A DNA stretch of 64,000 bases from Fimadaptatus sp050946055 (GTDB lineage Bacteria > Bacillota > Clostridia > Christensenellales > Aristaeellaceae), in the NCBI GenBank assembly GCA_050946055.1, contig JBMNUB010000008.1, forward strand, positions 1-64,000. The letters are read 5' to 3'. Within the stretch, counting starts at the first letter, position 1, and the number at the start of each line of letters is the position of its first letter. The notes under the pieces are model-generated. The model was not told the origin of the DNA and did not search any database. It worked only from the letters and a program-made list of their open reading frames with translations. This document shows, piece after piece, positions 8,797 through 16,654 of the stretch. Position numbers and translations under genes: made by a program.

Positions 8797-9046
8797 GCTT
8801 GTCAAAGCGTCTTTTTGACAAGCGTGGACGGGGGAGAATCTCCCCCGTCACTGCCACCCCTACTCAGTTTCCACTGAAATCCTGCGGATTTCCGGGCGTG
8901 GAAACTGCAAGGAAGATATGCTGCTCTGGGAAATGGGATTTCCCGACGCAAAAATATCCATGCGCCCACCGCACATGTCGCTGGGTGCTACCTAAGTCGA
9001 GAGGGCTGCGAGGCCCGCCGAGCTCTCCGGGGGTTTTATGACAAGC
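8797..9046 (+). repeat. Dispersed multi-hairpin element, copy B
   Basis: Best-preserved plus-strand copy. Successive hairpins: CTTGTCAAA/TTTGACAAG; GACGGGGGAGA/TCTCCCCCGTC; CAGTTTCCAC/GTGGAAACTG enclosing GAAATCC/GGATTTC; GGGAAAT/ATTTCCC; GCGCCCA/TGGGTGC with a GCACATG loop; then GGGC/GCCC, GCTCTCCGG and a short T-run, ending ATGACAAG. A short reading frame across it is shared with other copies only because the DNA repeats. Confidence 0.88.
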
Positions 9047-9243
9047 GTGTACAGCAGTTCACCCGCCGCTGTCATCCCTGCCAGTTTTCACTGAAATCCT
9101 GAATGTCCACGGGCGTGGAAACTGCAAGCCGGACACTGGGAAATAGGATTGCCCGCTGCAAGATAATGTGCCCAACGCACATGCCGCTGGGCGCTATCTA
9201 AGCTGAGAGGGACGCAAGACCGCTCTAACTCTCTGGCCTTTTC
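9039..9243 (+). repeat. Dispersed multi-hairpin element, copy C (degenerate)
   Basis: Immediately follows copy B, sharing its ACAAGCG end. It retains CAGTTTTCACTGAAATCCTG...GTGGAAACTGC, the GGGAAAT block, and CCCAACGCACATGCCGCTGGG with the conserved loop, but the first hairpins are lost or altered. It looks like an older tandem copy. Confidence 0.7.
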
Positions 9244-9245
9244 GA

Positions 9246-9709
9246 TGGTCCGGGGAAGGATGCCGCCGGTTATGCGAAATGCGCGCGCTGAATGCACATG
9301 GCCGTGCGGACAATGCGGCGCGACCGCAGCCTGCCTGCCTGCAAATGGCAGCGCATGCGCGATTAGTCTGGAAGACAACAATGGCAAAGATTGGCATTAT
9401 GGCGTGCGCGCTGAACCCATGGTCAGTGCGCCTCGCATGAGCCTGCGCGCAATGCCGCGCGGACAAGGCGCGCAGCGCGGCAGATACGCAATTGACCGAA
9501 AGACAAAATATGCGCCGCGCCATTCACATGCGTGGCAAATGCGCCGGATTGCGGCAAAGCGCCCCGGCCATGCGGCAAGGTGCGGCGCGCGCGATGCCAT
9601 GTCGGGGCGCTTTGGAGATAAGCGGGACGATTGACTGATGTACAATGAACTGACCGATGGTCAATGCATACTGCTGGGACTTTTGCGGCGCGAGCGGAGG
9701 CGAACTGCG
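9246..9709. other. Intergenic region, no gene seen
   Basis: GC-rich sequence with many GCGC and CATG words. Both strands show open frames of 60-130 codons, but these lack ribosome sites and recognisable protein character. An AGGATGCCGC-like copy of the hairpin at 8771 starts at 9258. Confidence 0.4.
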
Positions 9710-10735
9710 TCAGCCCTCCTCATAGTGGCGCACAACCAGCGCGTCGGATTCGACGAACAGCCTGTCCAGCTCCTGCATGAGCTGCTCGGGCGTGCCGTCT
9801 GCGCTCAGCGCGGCGCATGAGAGTGCGTCGCTGCGGCTTATGCCCAGCGACAGCAGCGGCGTCATGTCGCTGGAGTAGAATACTATGGACAGCCGGTCGC
9901 ATTCCAGCTCTGCGCGGCTGGCCATGCTCCAGAAGTGGCTCAGCACATCGTGCGCACAGGCCCAGAGCGCGTCTACCTCGGCGGAGCTGGAGTATATGTT
10001 CAGCAGCGCGCTGGCGGGTGCGGCGCCCAGATAGCTGGTCTGAGTCCAGCCCTCGGGCATGAATGTGGAACAATATGATATCAGTTCGCTCAAATTGCCG
10101 GGATGCGGCTTGCGCGAGGGCTTGTCGGGCTGCTGGGACGGCGCTTCATCGGAGGGCGTGAGCGTCATGCGCAGCGAGTCGGCGGCCCATTCCAGCGATA
10201 TGCTGAGCCCCGGCAGCGCCTTTTCGCCCGAGGTCAGGCTTATAAGTTCCAGCAACTTGTCGCGCACCAGCGGTTTGCTGTAGGTATTTGGAGAGTACGC
10301 CTGTATGGCGCTGAGCAGAGCCGCGCTTATGGACTCGCCCGAGCGCGCGCTGCCGTTGCCTTGTGCGCTTATGGCTATCGACTCTATCTCGCCCTGAGCG
10401 CTGCGCACATCTATGTGCAATAGATCGCCTATGCTGAGCGAATCGCCGCTGCGCACGCATTCCAGCCCATCGGCCTCCATGCAATCGAGCAGCGCGGCGA
10501 TGTATTCTTCGGCGCCGGGCGGTGCAGGGGACGGGGACTGCGGGCTTGCAGGCGCTGCGCCGCGGTCATCGGAGTGCGACCCGGCTGTATCGCTATCTGC
10601 GGTCGCCGGGCTGTCCTCCTGCCCGCCGGAGGTCAGCGCGCGGCCTATCAGCCCTTCGCCCGCATCGGACGCCAGAGCCATGGGCGAATGCATTGCCAGC
10701 AGCGCGCACAGCGATATCGCGATGAGTTTTTTCAT
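9710..10735 (-). CDS. Secreted protein of unknown function
   Basis: 341 residues. The signal peptide MKKLIAISLCALLAMHSPMALA is followed by a Ser/Pro/Ala-rich low-complexity linker (about residues 35-75) and then a folded region containing EEYIAALLDCMEADGLECV and a Ser-rich second half. No lipobox. No catalytic motif recognised. A GAGGAG site lies about 12 nt before the ATG; a promoter is visible on the minus strand (TTGCAC 10805-10800, 17 bp, TATAAT 10782-10777). It is convergent with the Hsp70-like unit and divergent from the decarboxylase operon. Confidence 0.75.
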   Translation of the reverse strand: MKKLIAISLCALLAMHSPMALASDAGEGLIGRALTSGGQEDSPATADSDTAGSHSDDRGAAPASPQSPSPAPPGAEEYIAALLDCMEADGLECVRSGDSLSIGDLLHIDVRSAQGEIESIAISAQGNGSARSGESISAALLSAIQAYSPNTYSKPLVRDKLLELISLTSGEKALPGLSISLEWAADSLRMTLTPSDEAPSQQPDKPSRKPHPGNLSELISYCSTFMPEGWTQTSYLGAAPASALLNIYSSSAEVDALWACAHDVLSHFWSMASRAELECDRLSIVFYSSDMTPLLSLGISRSDALSCAALSADGTPEQLMQELDRLFVESDALVVRHYEEG

Positions 10736-10776
10736 GATTATGCACGCTCCTCACGTGGGGTACATGTGCTGCGATA

Positions 10777-10805
10777 ATTATAGCAGAATACTTCCGCCGG
10801 TGCAA
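10777..10805 (-). promoter_or_regulatory. Promoter of the secreted protein gene
   Basis: On the minus strand TTGCAC (10805-10800), 17-bp spacer and TATAAT (10782-10777). The rest of 10806-11151 holds the leader of the decarboxylase operon, with a poly-T patch near 10951 and no clear riboswitch. Confidence 0.6.
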
Positions 10806-11151
10806 CTCAGTGCGTTTAAGCATTGGGCATTTTGGTGTCAGGCGAGTGGAAAAATAAAACTGTCCATCGGTCAAATGTAGAACGCGCGCGGAATGCGGTC
10901 GGCAAATGCACACCGATGTGCGTTAATAGATAAAGTCGGCGTAAAATGAGATTTTTTTCGGGCGAAAAGAAGGAAAAAAGGGAGCAGATGTAGAAACAAG
11001 AGAATTAAGGATGAGATTGTACCATTCCGGACATGTGTTTCGGGTGAGCTGCAATCGACCCTATCCCATGGTTTTCATATTACTTATCGGCCAGGCACGG
11101 AGCGGTTGCGCGCCGCGCAGGGTCGGGCGCGATGAGATAGGAGGCACAAAT

Positions 11152-12606
11152 ATGGGCAAGGAACTGGAACAGATGCTTCAGCGCAGAGAAGCGATACTCG
11201 CGGGCGATGCCGCGCGCATCAAGGCACAGCATGATGCGGGCAAGCTGACCGCGCGCGAGCGCATCGACAAGCTGCTGGGCGCGGAATTCACCGAGCTGGA
11301 TCAGCTGGCTGCGGGCGGCGAGTCCGGCGTAGTCACCGGCTATGGCGTGCTGGGCGAGACGCCGGTTTACGTCTGGGCGCAGGATTACACCGTCAAGGGC
11401 GGCGCGATAAGCGCTTGCGGCGCAAACAAGGTCATAAAACTGCTCGATCTGGCCAAGAAGGCCGGCAAGCCCGTCGTGGCGCTGCTGGACAGCGCGGGCG
11501 CGCGCCTGGATGAAGGCGTGTGCGGACTGGCGGCGTTTGCGCGCATACTGGGCAAGGTGGCGGAGCTGTCGGGCGTAGTGCCTCAGATAGCGCTGGTACT
11601 GGGCCCGGTGATGGGCGGCAGCGCCATGGTCGCCGCTCAGAGCGACTTCATAATACAGGCCGAGTGCGGCTACATGCTGTCCAACGGCCCGCAGATAATC
11701 GCTTCGGCGCACGGCAAGCCCGTAGATCCTGCGGCGCTGGGCGGCACTGAGGCCAGCGCGCGCGCCGGTCTTAGCCACATAACCTGCAAGACCGAGGACG
11801 AGGCCTTTGAGCTGGCCGCCAAGGTGGTAAACCTCCTGCCGCTCAACTCCGCCTGCGATGACGATCTGGTGGAGACCGGCGACGACTATGCCCGCGAGAT
11901 ACCCGCGCTCAACGACATGGATGTCTGCGATATGCGCGCCGCGATAAAGGCAATCGCCGACAATGGCGACGTGATAGAGGTGCTGAGCAGCTATGCCGGC
12001 CGCGCCGTGACGGCTCTTGGCCGTTTGGGCGATCGCGCGGTGGGCTTCGTGGCCGCTTCCGGGCGCGTATGCCCCGGCATGTGCCAGAAGATAGCGCGCT
12101 TTGTGCGCACCTGCGACAGCTTCAACCTCCCCGTTGTGACGCTGTGCGATGTAGAGGGCTTCTCCTATGAGGCCGACAGCGCCGCCATGATAAAGGCGCA
12201 GACCCAGCTGATGTTCGCCACCGCCGAGGCCACCGTACCCAAGGTAGCGGTGATAACCGGCAAGGCCATGGGCGCGGCATACATGGCGCTGGCTTCCAAG
12301 GAAGTCTGCGACATAGCCTTTGCCTGGCCGCAGGCTTCGGTAGCTCCGCTGGACGCTCCGGCTGCCGTACAGATGATGCACGGCGACGAGCTGGTGGGCG
12401 CTGCCAATCCCGCCGCCAAGCGCGCCGAACTGGAGAGCGCTTACCTGCACGATGTAGTTGACGGCATAAACGCCGCCAAGTGCGGTCAGGTTGACGCGGT
12501 GATAGTGCCTTCCGATACCCGCAAGGATATAATAGGCGCTCTTGAGACGCTGGAAGGCAAGCGCGAGGAGCGCGCGCCGCGCAAGCATGGCAACATGCCG
12601 CTGTGA
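11152..12606 (+). CDS. Acyl-CoA carboxyltransferase subunit (MmdA/12S-like)
   Basis: About 484 residues of the carboxyl-transferase (crotonase-like) family. It would transfer CO2 from an acyl-CoA such as methylmalonyl-CoA to the biotin carrier encoded downstream. Visible features: TARERIDKLLG at the N-terminus, oxyanion-forming glycines in LVLGPVMGGSAMVAAQSDF and the second-domain VAVITGKAMGAAYMAL. The start is at ATG 11152, 7 nt after AGGAGG, not at the longer in-frame start. It opens a five-gene cluster with gamma, biotin carrier, beta pump and a pyruvate/oxaloacetate-type carboxyltransferase. The exact acyl-CoA (methylmalonyl, malonyl or glutaconyl) cannot be read from the sequence. Confidence 0.85.
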   Translation: MGKELEQMLQRREAILAGDAARIKAQHDAGKLTARERIDKLLGAEFTELDQLAAGGESGVVTGYGVLGETPVYVWAQDYTVKGGAISACGANKVIKLLDLAKKAGKPVVALLDSAGARLDEGVCGLAAFARILGKVAELSGVVPQIALVLGPVMGGSAMVAAQSDFIIQAECGYMLSNGPQIIASAHGKPVDPAALGGTEASARAGLSHITCKTEDEAFELAAKVVNLLPLNSACDDDLVETGDDYAREIPALNDMDVCDMRAAIKAIADNGDVIEVLSSYAGRAVTALGRLGDRAVGFVAASGRVCPGMCQKIARFVRTCDSFNLPVVTLCDVEGFSYEADSAAMIKAQTQLMFATAEATVPKVAVITGKAMGAAYMALASKEVCDIAFAWPQASVAPLDAPAAVQMMHGDELVGAANPAAKRAELESAYLHDVVDGINAAKCGQVDAVIVPSDTRKDIIGALETLEGKREERAPRKHGNMPL

Positions 12607-12655
12607 TTCCTAAGCGATCCGGACGCTCTAAGTTCGGGCGAGAGGGAGGATTTGG

Positions 12656-12988
12656 ATGGATAGGTTGATTAACGGTCTGGGCGTTACATTTGTGGGTCTG
12701 GTCGTGGTTTTTGCCGGCCTGCTTATACTGGTAGCGCTCATAAAGCTCATGCAGGCTGCGTTCGATAAGATGGGAAAGCCCGCAGCTCCTGCGGCGCCCA
12801 AGGCTGCGCCTGCGCCCGCTCCTGTGGCTGCTCCCGCTGTCGAGGAGGAGCCTGACCTGAACGATGACAGCGAGATAGTGGCCGCGATAATGGCCGCGCT
12901 CAGCTGCGTATACGAAGGCACGGGCAAGCGCCCCGTAGTGCGCGCCGTGCGCCGCTCCAGCCGCGACTGGAAGCATGCTTACAGATAA
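12656..12988 (+). CDS. Na+-pump decarboxylase gamma subunit (OadG-like)
   Basis: 110 residues. One transmembrane helix near the N-terminus (VTFVGLVVVFAGLLILVALI, residues about 10-29), then a Pro/Ala-rich linker and a C-terminal segment with DDSEIVAAIMAALS. This is the usual architecture of OadG/MmdD, which anchors the carboxyltransferase and biotin carrier to the membrane beta pump. A GGGAGGA site precedes the ATG. Gene order and size support the call more than sequence identity does. Confidence 0.8.
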   Translation: MDRLINGLGVTFVGLVVVFAGLLILVALIKLMQAAFDKMGKPAAPAAPKAAPAPAPVAAPAVEEEPDLNDDSEIVAAIMAALSCVYEGTGKRPVVRAVRRSSRDWKHAYR

Positions 12989-13053
12989 GCTCAAAGCGTA
13001 AACACTCTCTTATGTGAATAAGTCTATGCGACTATTTTGAGGAGGATCATACA

Positions 13054-13449
13054 ATGCGCAAGTTCAATGTTGTGGTCAATGGCACAGCTTATGAAGTAGA
13101 AGTAGAAGAAGTCGCCGCCGGCGCGTCCTCCGCGCCCGTAGCGCCCGTCGCCGCGCCCAAGGCCGCTCCCGCGCCCAAGGCTGCGCCCGCCGCTCCCAAG
13201 GCCGCCGCGCCCGCGCCCGCTGCCGCTCCCGCCGATGCCACCACCATCACCGCGCCCATGCCCGGCACGATAGTGGACGTAAAGGTAAGCGTGGGTCAGT
13301 CCGTAAAGAAGGGCGACGTGCTGGCTGTTCTTGAGGCCATGAAGATGGAAAACGAGATAATGGCTCCCGCCGACGGCAAGGTCGTGGCCGTAAGCGCGAC
13401 CAAGGGCGCGACCGTCAACTCCGGCGACGTGATAGTTGCCATCCAATAA
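13054..13449 (+). CDS. Biotin carboxyl carrier protein
   Basis: 131 residues. An N-terminal strand region (FNVVVNGTAYEVEVEEV) is followed by a long Ala/Pro/Lys linker (about residues 30-65) and a biotinyl domain with the attachment motif EAMKMENEI (Lys about 97). The carrier shuttles CO2 between carboxyltransferases and the membrane pump. A strong GAGGAGG site lies upstream. The flexible linker resembles the 1.3S-type carriers of transcarboxylase and methylmalonyl-CoA decarboxylase. Confidence 0.93.
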   Translation: MRKFNVVVNGTAYEVEVEEVAAGASSAPVAPVAAPKAAPAPKAAPAAPKAAAPAPAAAPADATTITAPMPGTIVDVKVSVGQSVKKGDVLAVLEAMKMENEIMAPADGKVVAVSATKGATVNSGDVIVAIQ

Positions 13450-13474
13450 GCGAACAGCGCTTATGAAATACGGT

Positions 13475-13502
13475 AAGCCCTGCCGGGTGACCGGCGGGGC
13501 TT
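13475..13502 (+). terminator. Intercistronic hairpin
   Basis: AAGCCCTGCCGG pairs with CCGGCGGGGCTT (one G-U) around GTGA. It lies between the biotin carrier and pump genes and has no T-run, so it may stabilise or trim the mRNA or lower read-through rather than end the operon. Confidence 0.55.
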
Positions 13503-13521
13503 GAGGAAAGGATGGGACTTA

Positions 13522-14772
13522 ATGGGCTTTTTGTTTGGTTCGTCCGTAGCGCTGGCCGACGGCGCTGAGGCGGCCGCCGAGACCGCCAGCACATGGTCGT
13601 TTAACATCGGCGAAACGCTTAAAAACCTCATGTCTACGACCGGCTTTTCCGGCTTCTTCGAGGCCGATGGCTGGAAGATGCTGGCCATGATAGCGATAGG
13701 CTGCGTGCTTTTGTACCTTGCCATAAGCAAGCAGTACGAGCCGCTGCTGCTGCTCCCGATAGGCTTTGGCATGATACTGGCCAACCTGCCCTTTGCAGGA
13801 TTGACCGCCGACCCCATATACAACGATGACGGCACGCTTGCTCAGGCGGGCGGCCTGCTCTACTACCTGTATCAGGGCGTAAAATTAGGCATATATCCGC
13901 CGCTCATATTCCTGGGCGTAGGCGCTATGACCGACTTTGCGCCGCTGATTGCCAACCCCAAGTCGCTCTTCCTGGGCGCTGCCGCTCAGCTGGGCATATT
14001 CATCGCCTTTACCGGCGCGCTGCTGCTGGGTCAGGACCCCGCGCTGTGCGCATCCATAGGTATAATCGGCGGCGCTGACGGTCCTACCGCCATATACGTA
14101 ACCTCCAAGCTCGCGCCCGAGTATCTGGGCTCGATAGCGGTCGCCGCGTATTCCTACATGGCGCTTGTGCCGGTCATACAGCCCCCGATAATGAAGGCGC
14201 TGACCACCAAGAAGGAGCGCATGGTCAAGATGGACCAGCTGCGCACCGTGTCCAAGAAGGAACTGATAATATTCCCGGTCATGGTCACGATAGTCGTGTC
14301 GCTGCTGCTGCCGTCGGCTGCTCCGCTGGTCGGCATGCTGATGCTGGGCAATCTCATGCGCGTTTCCGGCGTGGTGGACAGAATCTCCAAGACCGCGCAG
14401 AACGAGCTGATGAACATAGTTACGATATTCCTGGGCATATCGGTCGGTTCTACCGCCAAGGGCGCGACCTTCCTCACCACGCAGACTCTGGTCATACTGC
14501 TAATGGGCGTGTTCGCGTTTGCCTGCGGTACTGCGGGCGGCGTGCTGCTGGGCAAGCTCATGTATAAGCTGACCGGCGGCAAGGTCAATCCGCTGATAGG
14601 CTCTGCGGGCGTTTCCGCCGTGCCTATGGCCGCGCGCGTGTCTCAGGTTGTTGGTCAGAAGGAGAATCCCTCCAACTTCCTGCTGATGCACGCCATGGGT
14701 CCCAACGTTGCCGGCGTTATAGGTTCCGCCGTCGCTGCCGGCGTGTTCCTGTCCATGTTCGCGGCAGTATAA
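13522..14772 (+). CDS. Na+-translocating decarboxylase beta subunit (OadB/MmdB-like)
   Basis: About 416 residues, polytopic. It couples decarboxylation of carboxybiotin to Na+ export. Family motifs: IGGADGPTAIYVTSKLA (conserved Asp region in the first half), VPVIQPPIMKALTTKKER, and in the C-terminal half GSAGVSAVPMAARVSQ. The first 45 residues contain an extra hydrophilic segment after a short hydrophobic start. I use ATG 13522, about 10 nt after AGGAAAGG, rather than the TTG 21 nt upstream. The beta gene lies between the carrier and the OadA-like gene. Confidence 0.93.
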   Translation: MGFLFGSSVALADGAEAAAETASTWSFNIGETLKNLMSTTGFSGFFEADGWKMLAMIAIGCVLLYLAISKQYEPLLLLPIGFGMILANLPFAGLTADPIYNDDGTLAQAGGLLYYLYQGVKLGIYPPLIFLGVGAMTDFAPLIANPKSLFLGAAAQLGIFIAFTGALLLGQDPALCASIGIIGGADGPTAIYVTSKLAPEYLGSIAVAAYSYMALVPVIQPPIMKALTTKKERMVKMDQLRTVSKKELIIFPVMVTIVVSLLLPSAAPLVGMLMLGNLMRVSGVVDRISKTAQNELMNIVTIFLGISVGSTAKGATFLTTQTLVILLMGVFAFACGTAGGVLLGKLMYKLTGGKVNPLIGSAGVSAVPMAARVSQVVGQKENPSNFLLMHAMGPNVAGVIGSAVAAGVFLSMFAAV

Positions 14773-14802
14773 TATCGCAACAGCCATCAAGGAGGTCGTA
14801 CT

Positions 14803-16203
14803 ATGGCTAATAAGCTGCTAATCACTGAAACTATTCTGCGCGACGCGCATCAGTCTCAGTCTGCGACGCGCATGCGCACCGACGAAATGCTGCCGGCGTG
14901 CGAGATACTGGATAAGATAGGCTACTTCTCTCTGGAGTGCTGGGGCGGCGCTACCTTCGACAGCTGCCTGCGCTTCCTGAACGAAGACCCGTGGGAGCGC
15001 CTGCGCAAGCTGCGCAAGGCCCTGCCCAACACCAAGCTGCAGATGCTGTTCCGCGGCCAGAACATACTGGGTTACAAGCACTATGCCGATGACGTGGTAG
15101 ACTTCTTCGTCAAGAAGTCCATCGAGAACGGCATAGACATAATCCGCATATTCGACGCGCTGAACGATCCCCGCAACCTCAAGCAGGCCATCGACTCCAC
15201 CAAGAAGTACGGCGGCACCTGCGAGGTGGCGATGAGCTACACCGTGAGCCCGGTGCATACCGAGGATTACTTCGTAAAGCTCGCCGTTGAGCTGCAGAAG
15301 ATGGGCGCCGATATCATCTGCATAAAGGATATGGCGAACCTGCTGCTGCCCTACAATGCGTACACGCTGGTAAAGCGCCTCAAGCGCGAAGTCACCGTGC
15401 CGATACATCTGCACACCCACAACACCGCCGGTACCGGCGACATGACCCTGCTCAAGGCCATCGAGGCCGGCGTAGACATCGTGGATACCGCGCTGTCGCC
15501 GCTGGGCAACGGCACCAGCCAGCCCGCCACCGAACCGATAGTCGCCACCCTGCGCGGCACCGACCGCGACACCGGGCTGGATCTGGGCCTGATGAGCGAG
15601 GCCGCCAAGCACTTCCGCGGCGTGGCCGACCGCCTCAAGAAGGACGGCTTCCTCGATCCCAAGGTGCTGGGCGTAGACATCAACACGCTGCTGTATCAGG
15701 TTCCGGGCGGCATGCTGTCCAACATGATAAACCAGCTCAAGCAGGCCGGCAAGGAGGATAAGTTCTACGAGGTGCTGGAAGAGGTGCCGCGCGTCCGCAA
15801 GGACTTCGGCTATCCGCCGCTGGTTACCCCCACCAGCCAGATCGTAGGCACTCAGGCCGTCATGAACGTAATCGCCGGCGAGCGCTACAAGATGTGCCCC
15901 AAGGAGAGCCAGGGCCTGATGCGCGGCGAGTATGGCCGCCTGCCCGCCCCGGTCAACGAGGAGGTGCGCCGCAAGGTGATAGGCGACGCCAAGGTCATAA
16001 CCAAGCGTCCTGCGGACGATATCCCGCCGGAGCTGGAGAAGTACCGCGCCGAGATAGGCGACTACATGCAGCAGGAGGAGGACATACTGTCCTACGCTCT
16101 GTTCCCGCAGGTCGCCAAGAAGTTCTTCGAGTACCGCGCTGCGGCTCAGAAGGGCGTGGATTCCACCATGTTCAACCGTGGCGACATGACCCATCCCGTG
16201 TAA
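14803..16203 (+). CDS. Oxaloacetate decarboxylase alpha / pyruvate carboxylase subunit B-type carboxyltransferase
   Basis: 466 residues, HMGL-like TIM barrel plus conserved carboxylase domain (5S type). Transfers CO2 between oxaloacetate/pyruvate and biotin. Visible: RDAHQSQSATRMRTDEMLP near the N-terminus, FRGQNILGY, IKDMANLL with the carbamylated-Lys region, and the metal-binding HTHNTAG. It has no biotinyl domain of its own, so it must use the separate carrier. AAGGAGG precedes the ATG by 7 nt. ATC codons are more frequent here than in most neighbours, a sign of high expression. A terminator follows. Confidence 0.9.
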   Translation: MANKLLITETILRDAHQSQSATRMRTDEMLPACEILDKIGYFSLECWGGATFDSCLRFLNEDPWERLRKLRKALPNTKLQMLFRGQNILGYKHYADDVVDFFVKKSIENGIDIIRIFDALNDPRNLKQAIDSTKKYGGTCEVAMSYTVSPVHTEDYFVKLAVELQKMGADIICIKDMANLLLPYNAYTLVKRLKREVTVPIHLHTHNTAGTGDMTLLKAIEAGVDIVDTALSPLGNGTSQPATEPIVATLRGTDRDTGLDLGLMSEAAKHFRGVADRLKKDGFLDPKVLGVDINTLLYQVPGGMLSNMINQLKQAGKEDKFYEVLEEVPRVRKDFGYPPLVTPTSQIVGTQAVMNVIAGERYKMCPKESQGLMRGEYGRLPAPVNEEVRRKVIGDAKVITKRPADDIPPELEKYRAEIGDYMQQEEDILSYALFPQVAKKFFEYRAAAQKGVDSTMFNRGDMTHPV

Positions 16204-16215
16204 TATGCGATAAAG

Positions 16216-16245
16216 GAGCGCGGCTTCCGAAAGGAGGCCGCGCTC
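16216..16245 (+). terminator. Terminator-like hairpin of the decarboxylase operon
   Basis: GAGCGCGGC and GCCGCGCTC form a 9-bp stem around TTCCGAAAGGAG. A sister hairpin with nearly the same sequence sits at 16505-16534, on the other side of element D. Confidence 0.7.
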
Positions 16246-16249
16246 TCAG

Positions 16250-16499
16250 CTTATCAAAAATGTATTTTTGACAAGCGTGGACTAGGGGAGAACCTCCGCC
16301 GCCACTGCCACCCCCACCCGGCTTCTACTGAAGTACTAACGGGCTTCCGGGCGTGGGAACTGCAAAGTAGATATTTTTACTCTGGGAAATGAGCTTTCCC
16401 CGCGTAAAAAAGTCCTGAACGCCCGCTGCGCATGTCGCGGGCAGCGATTAAAGTCGACGGACTGCGAGGTTCGCCTAGCTCTCCGGGTAGGGTTGACAG
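16250..16499 (+). repeat. Dispersed multi-hairpin element, copy D
   Basis: Begins CTTATCAAA and ends GTTGACAG. It is more diverged than B, but the GCCCGC/GCGGGC stem around TGCGCATGTC keeps pairing with different bases from copies B and E, and ACTGCGAGG...AGCTCTCCGGG is kept. It lies between two related terminator hairpins. Confidence 0.82.
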
Positions 16500-16504
16500 T
16501 CTGA

Positions 16505-16534
16505 GAGCGCGGTTTCCTAAAGGAGGCCGCGTTC
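16505..16534 (+). terminator. Second copy of the operon terminator hairpin
   Basis: GAGCGCGG pairs with CCGCGTTC around TTTCCTAAAGGAGG and is followed by TTTG. It matches the hairpin at 16216-16245 in most positions, so the two may be a duplicated target of element D. Confidence 0.6.
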
Positions 16535-16654
16535 TTTGCTATGTGGCGGACTGCGCCGCGGCAGATGCCTTGGAAGCGCGCCATGTGCCGCCATAGTTTT
16601 GCCAAAGGTGACGCATATAATCATAGCGTATAAGTCTTGTGGAGGTGGAGCTAT

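Noticed and set aside
11080..12588. Long antisense frame opposite the acyl-CoA carboxyltransferase
   Set aside because: GC-rich third positions leave the opposite strand open; composition is His/Arg/Tyr-rich and the sense frame is clearly the gene. The same holds for 14818-16194, 54234-55802 and 59963-61915.
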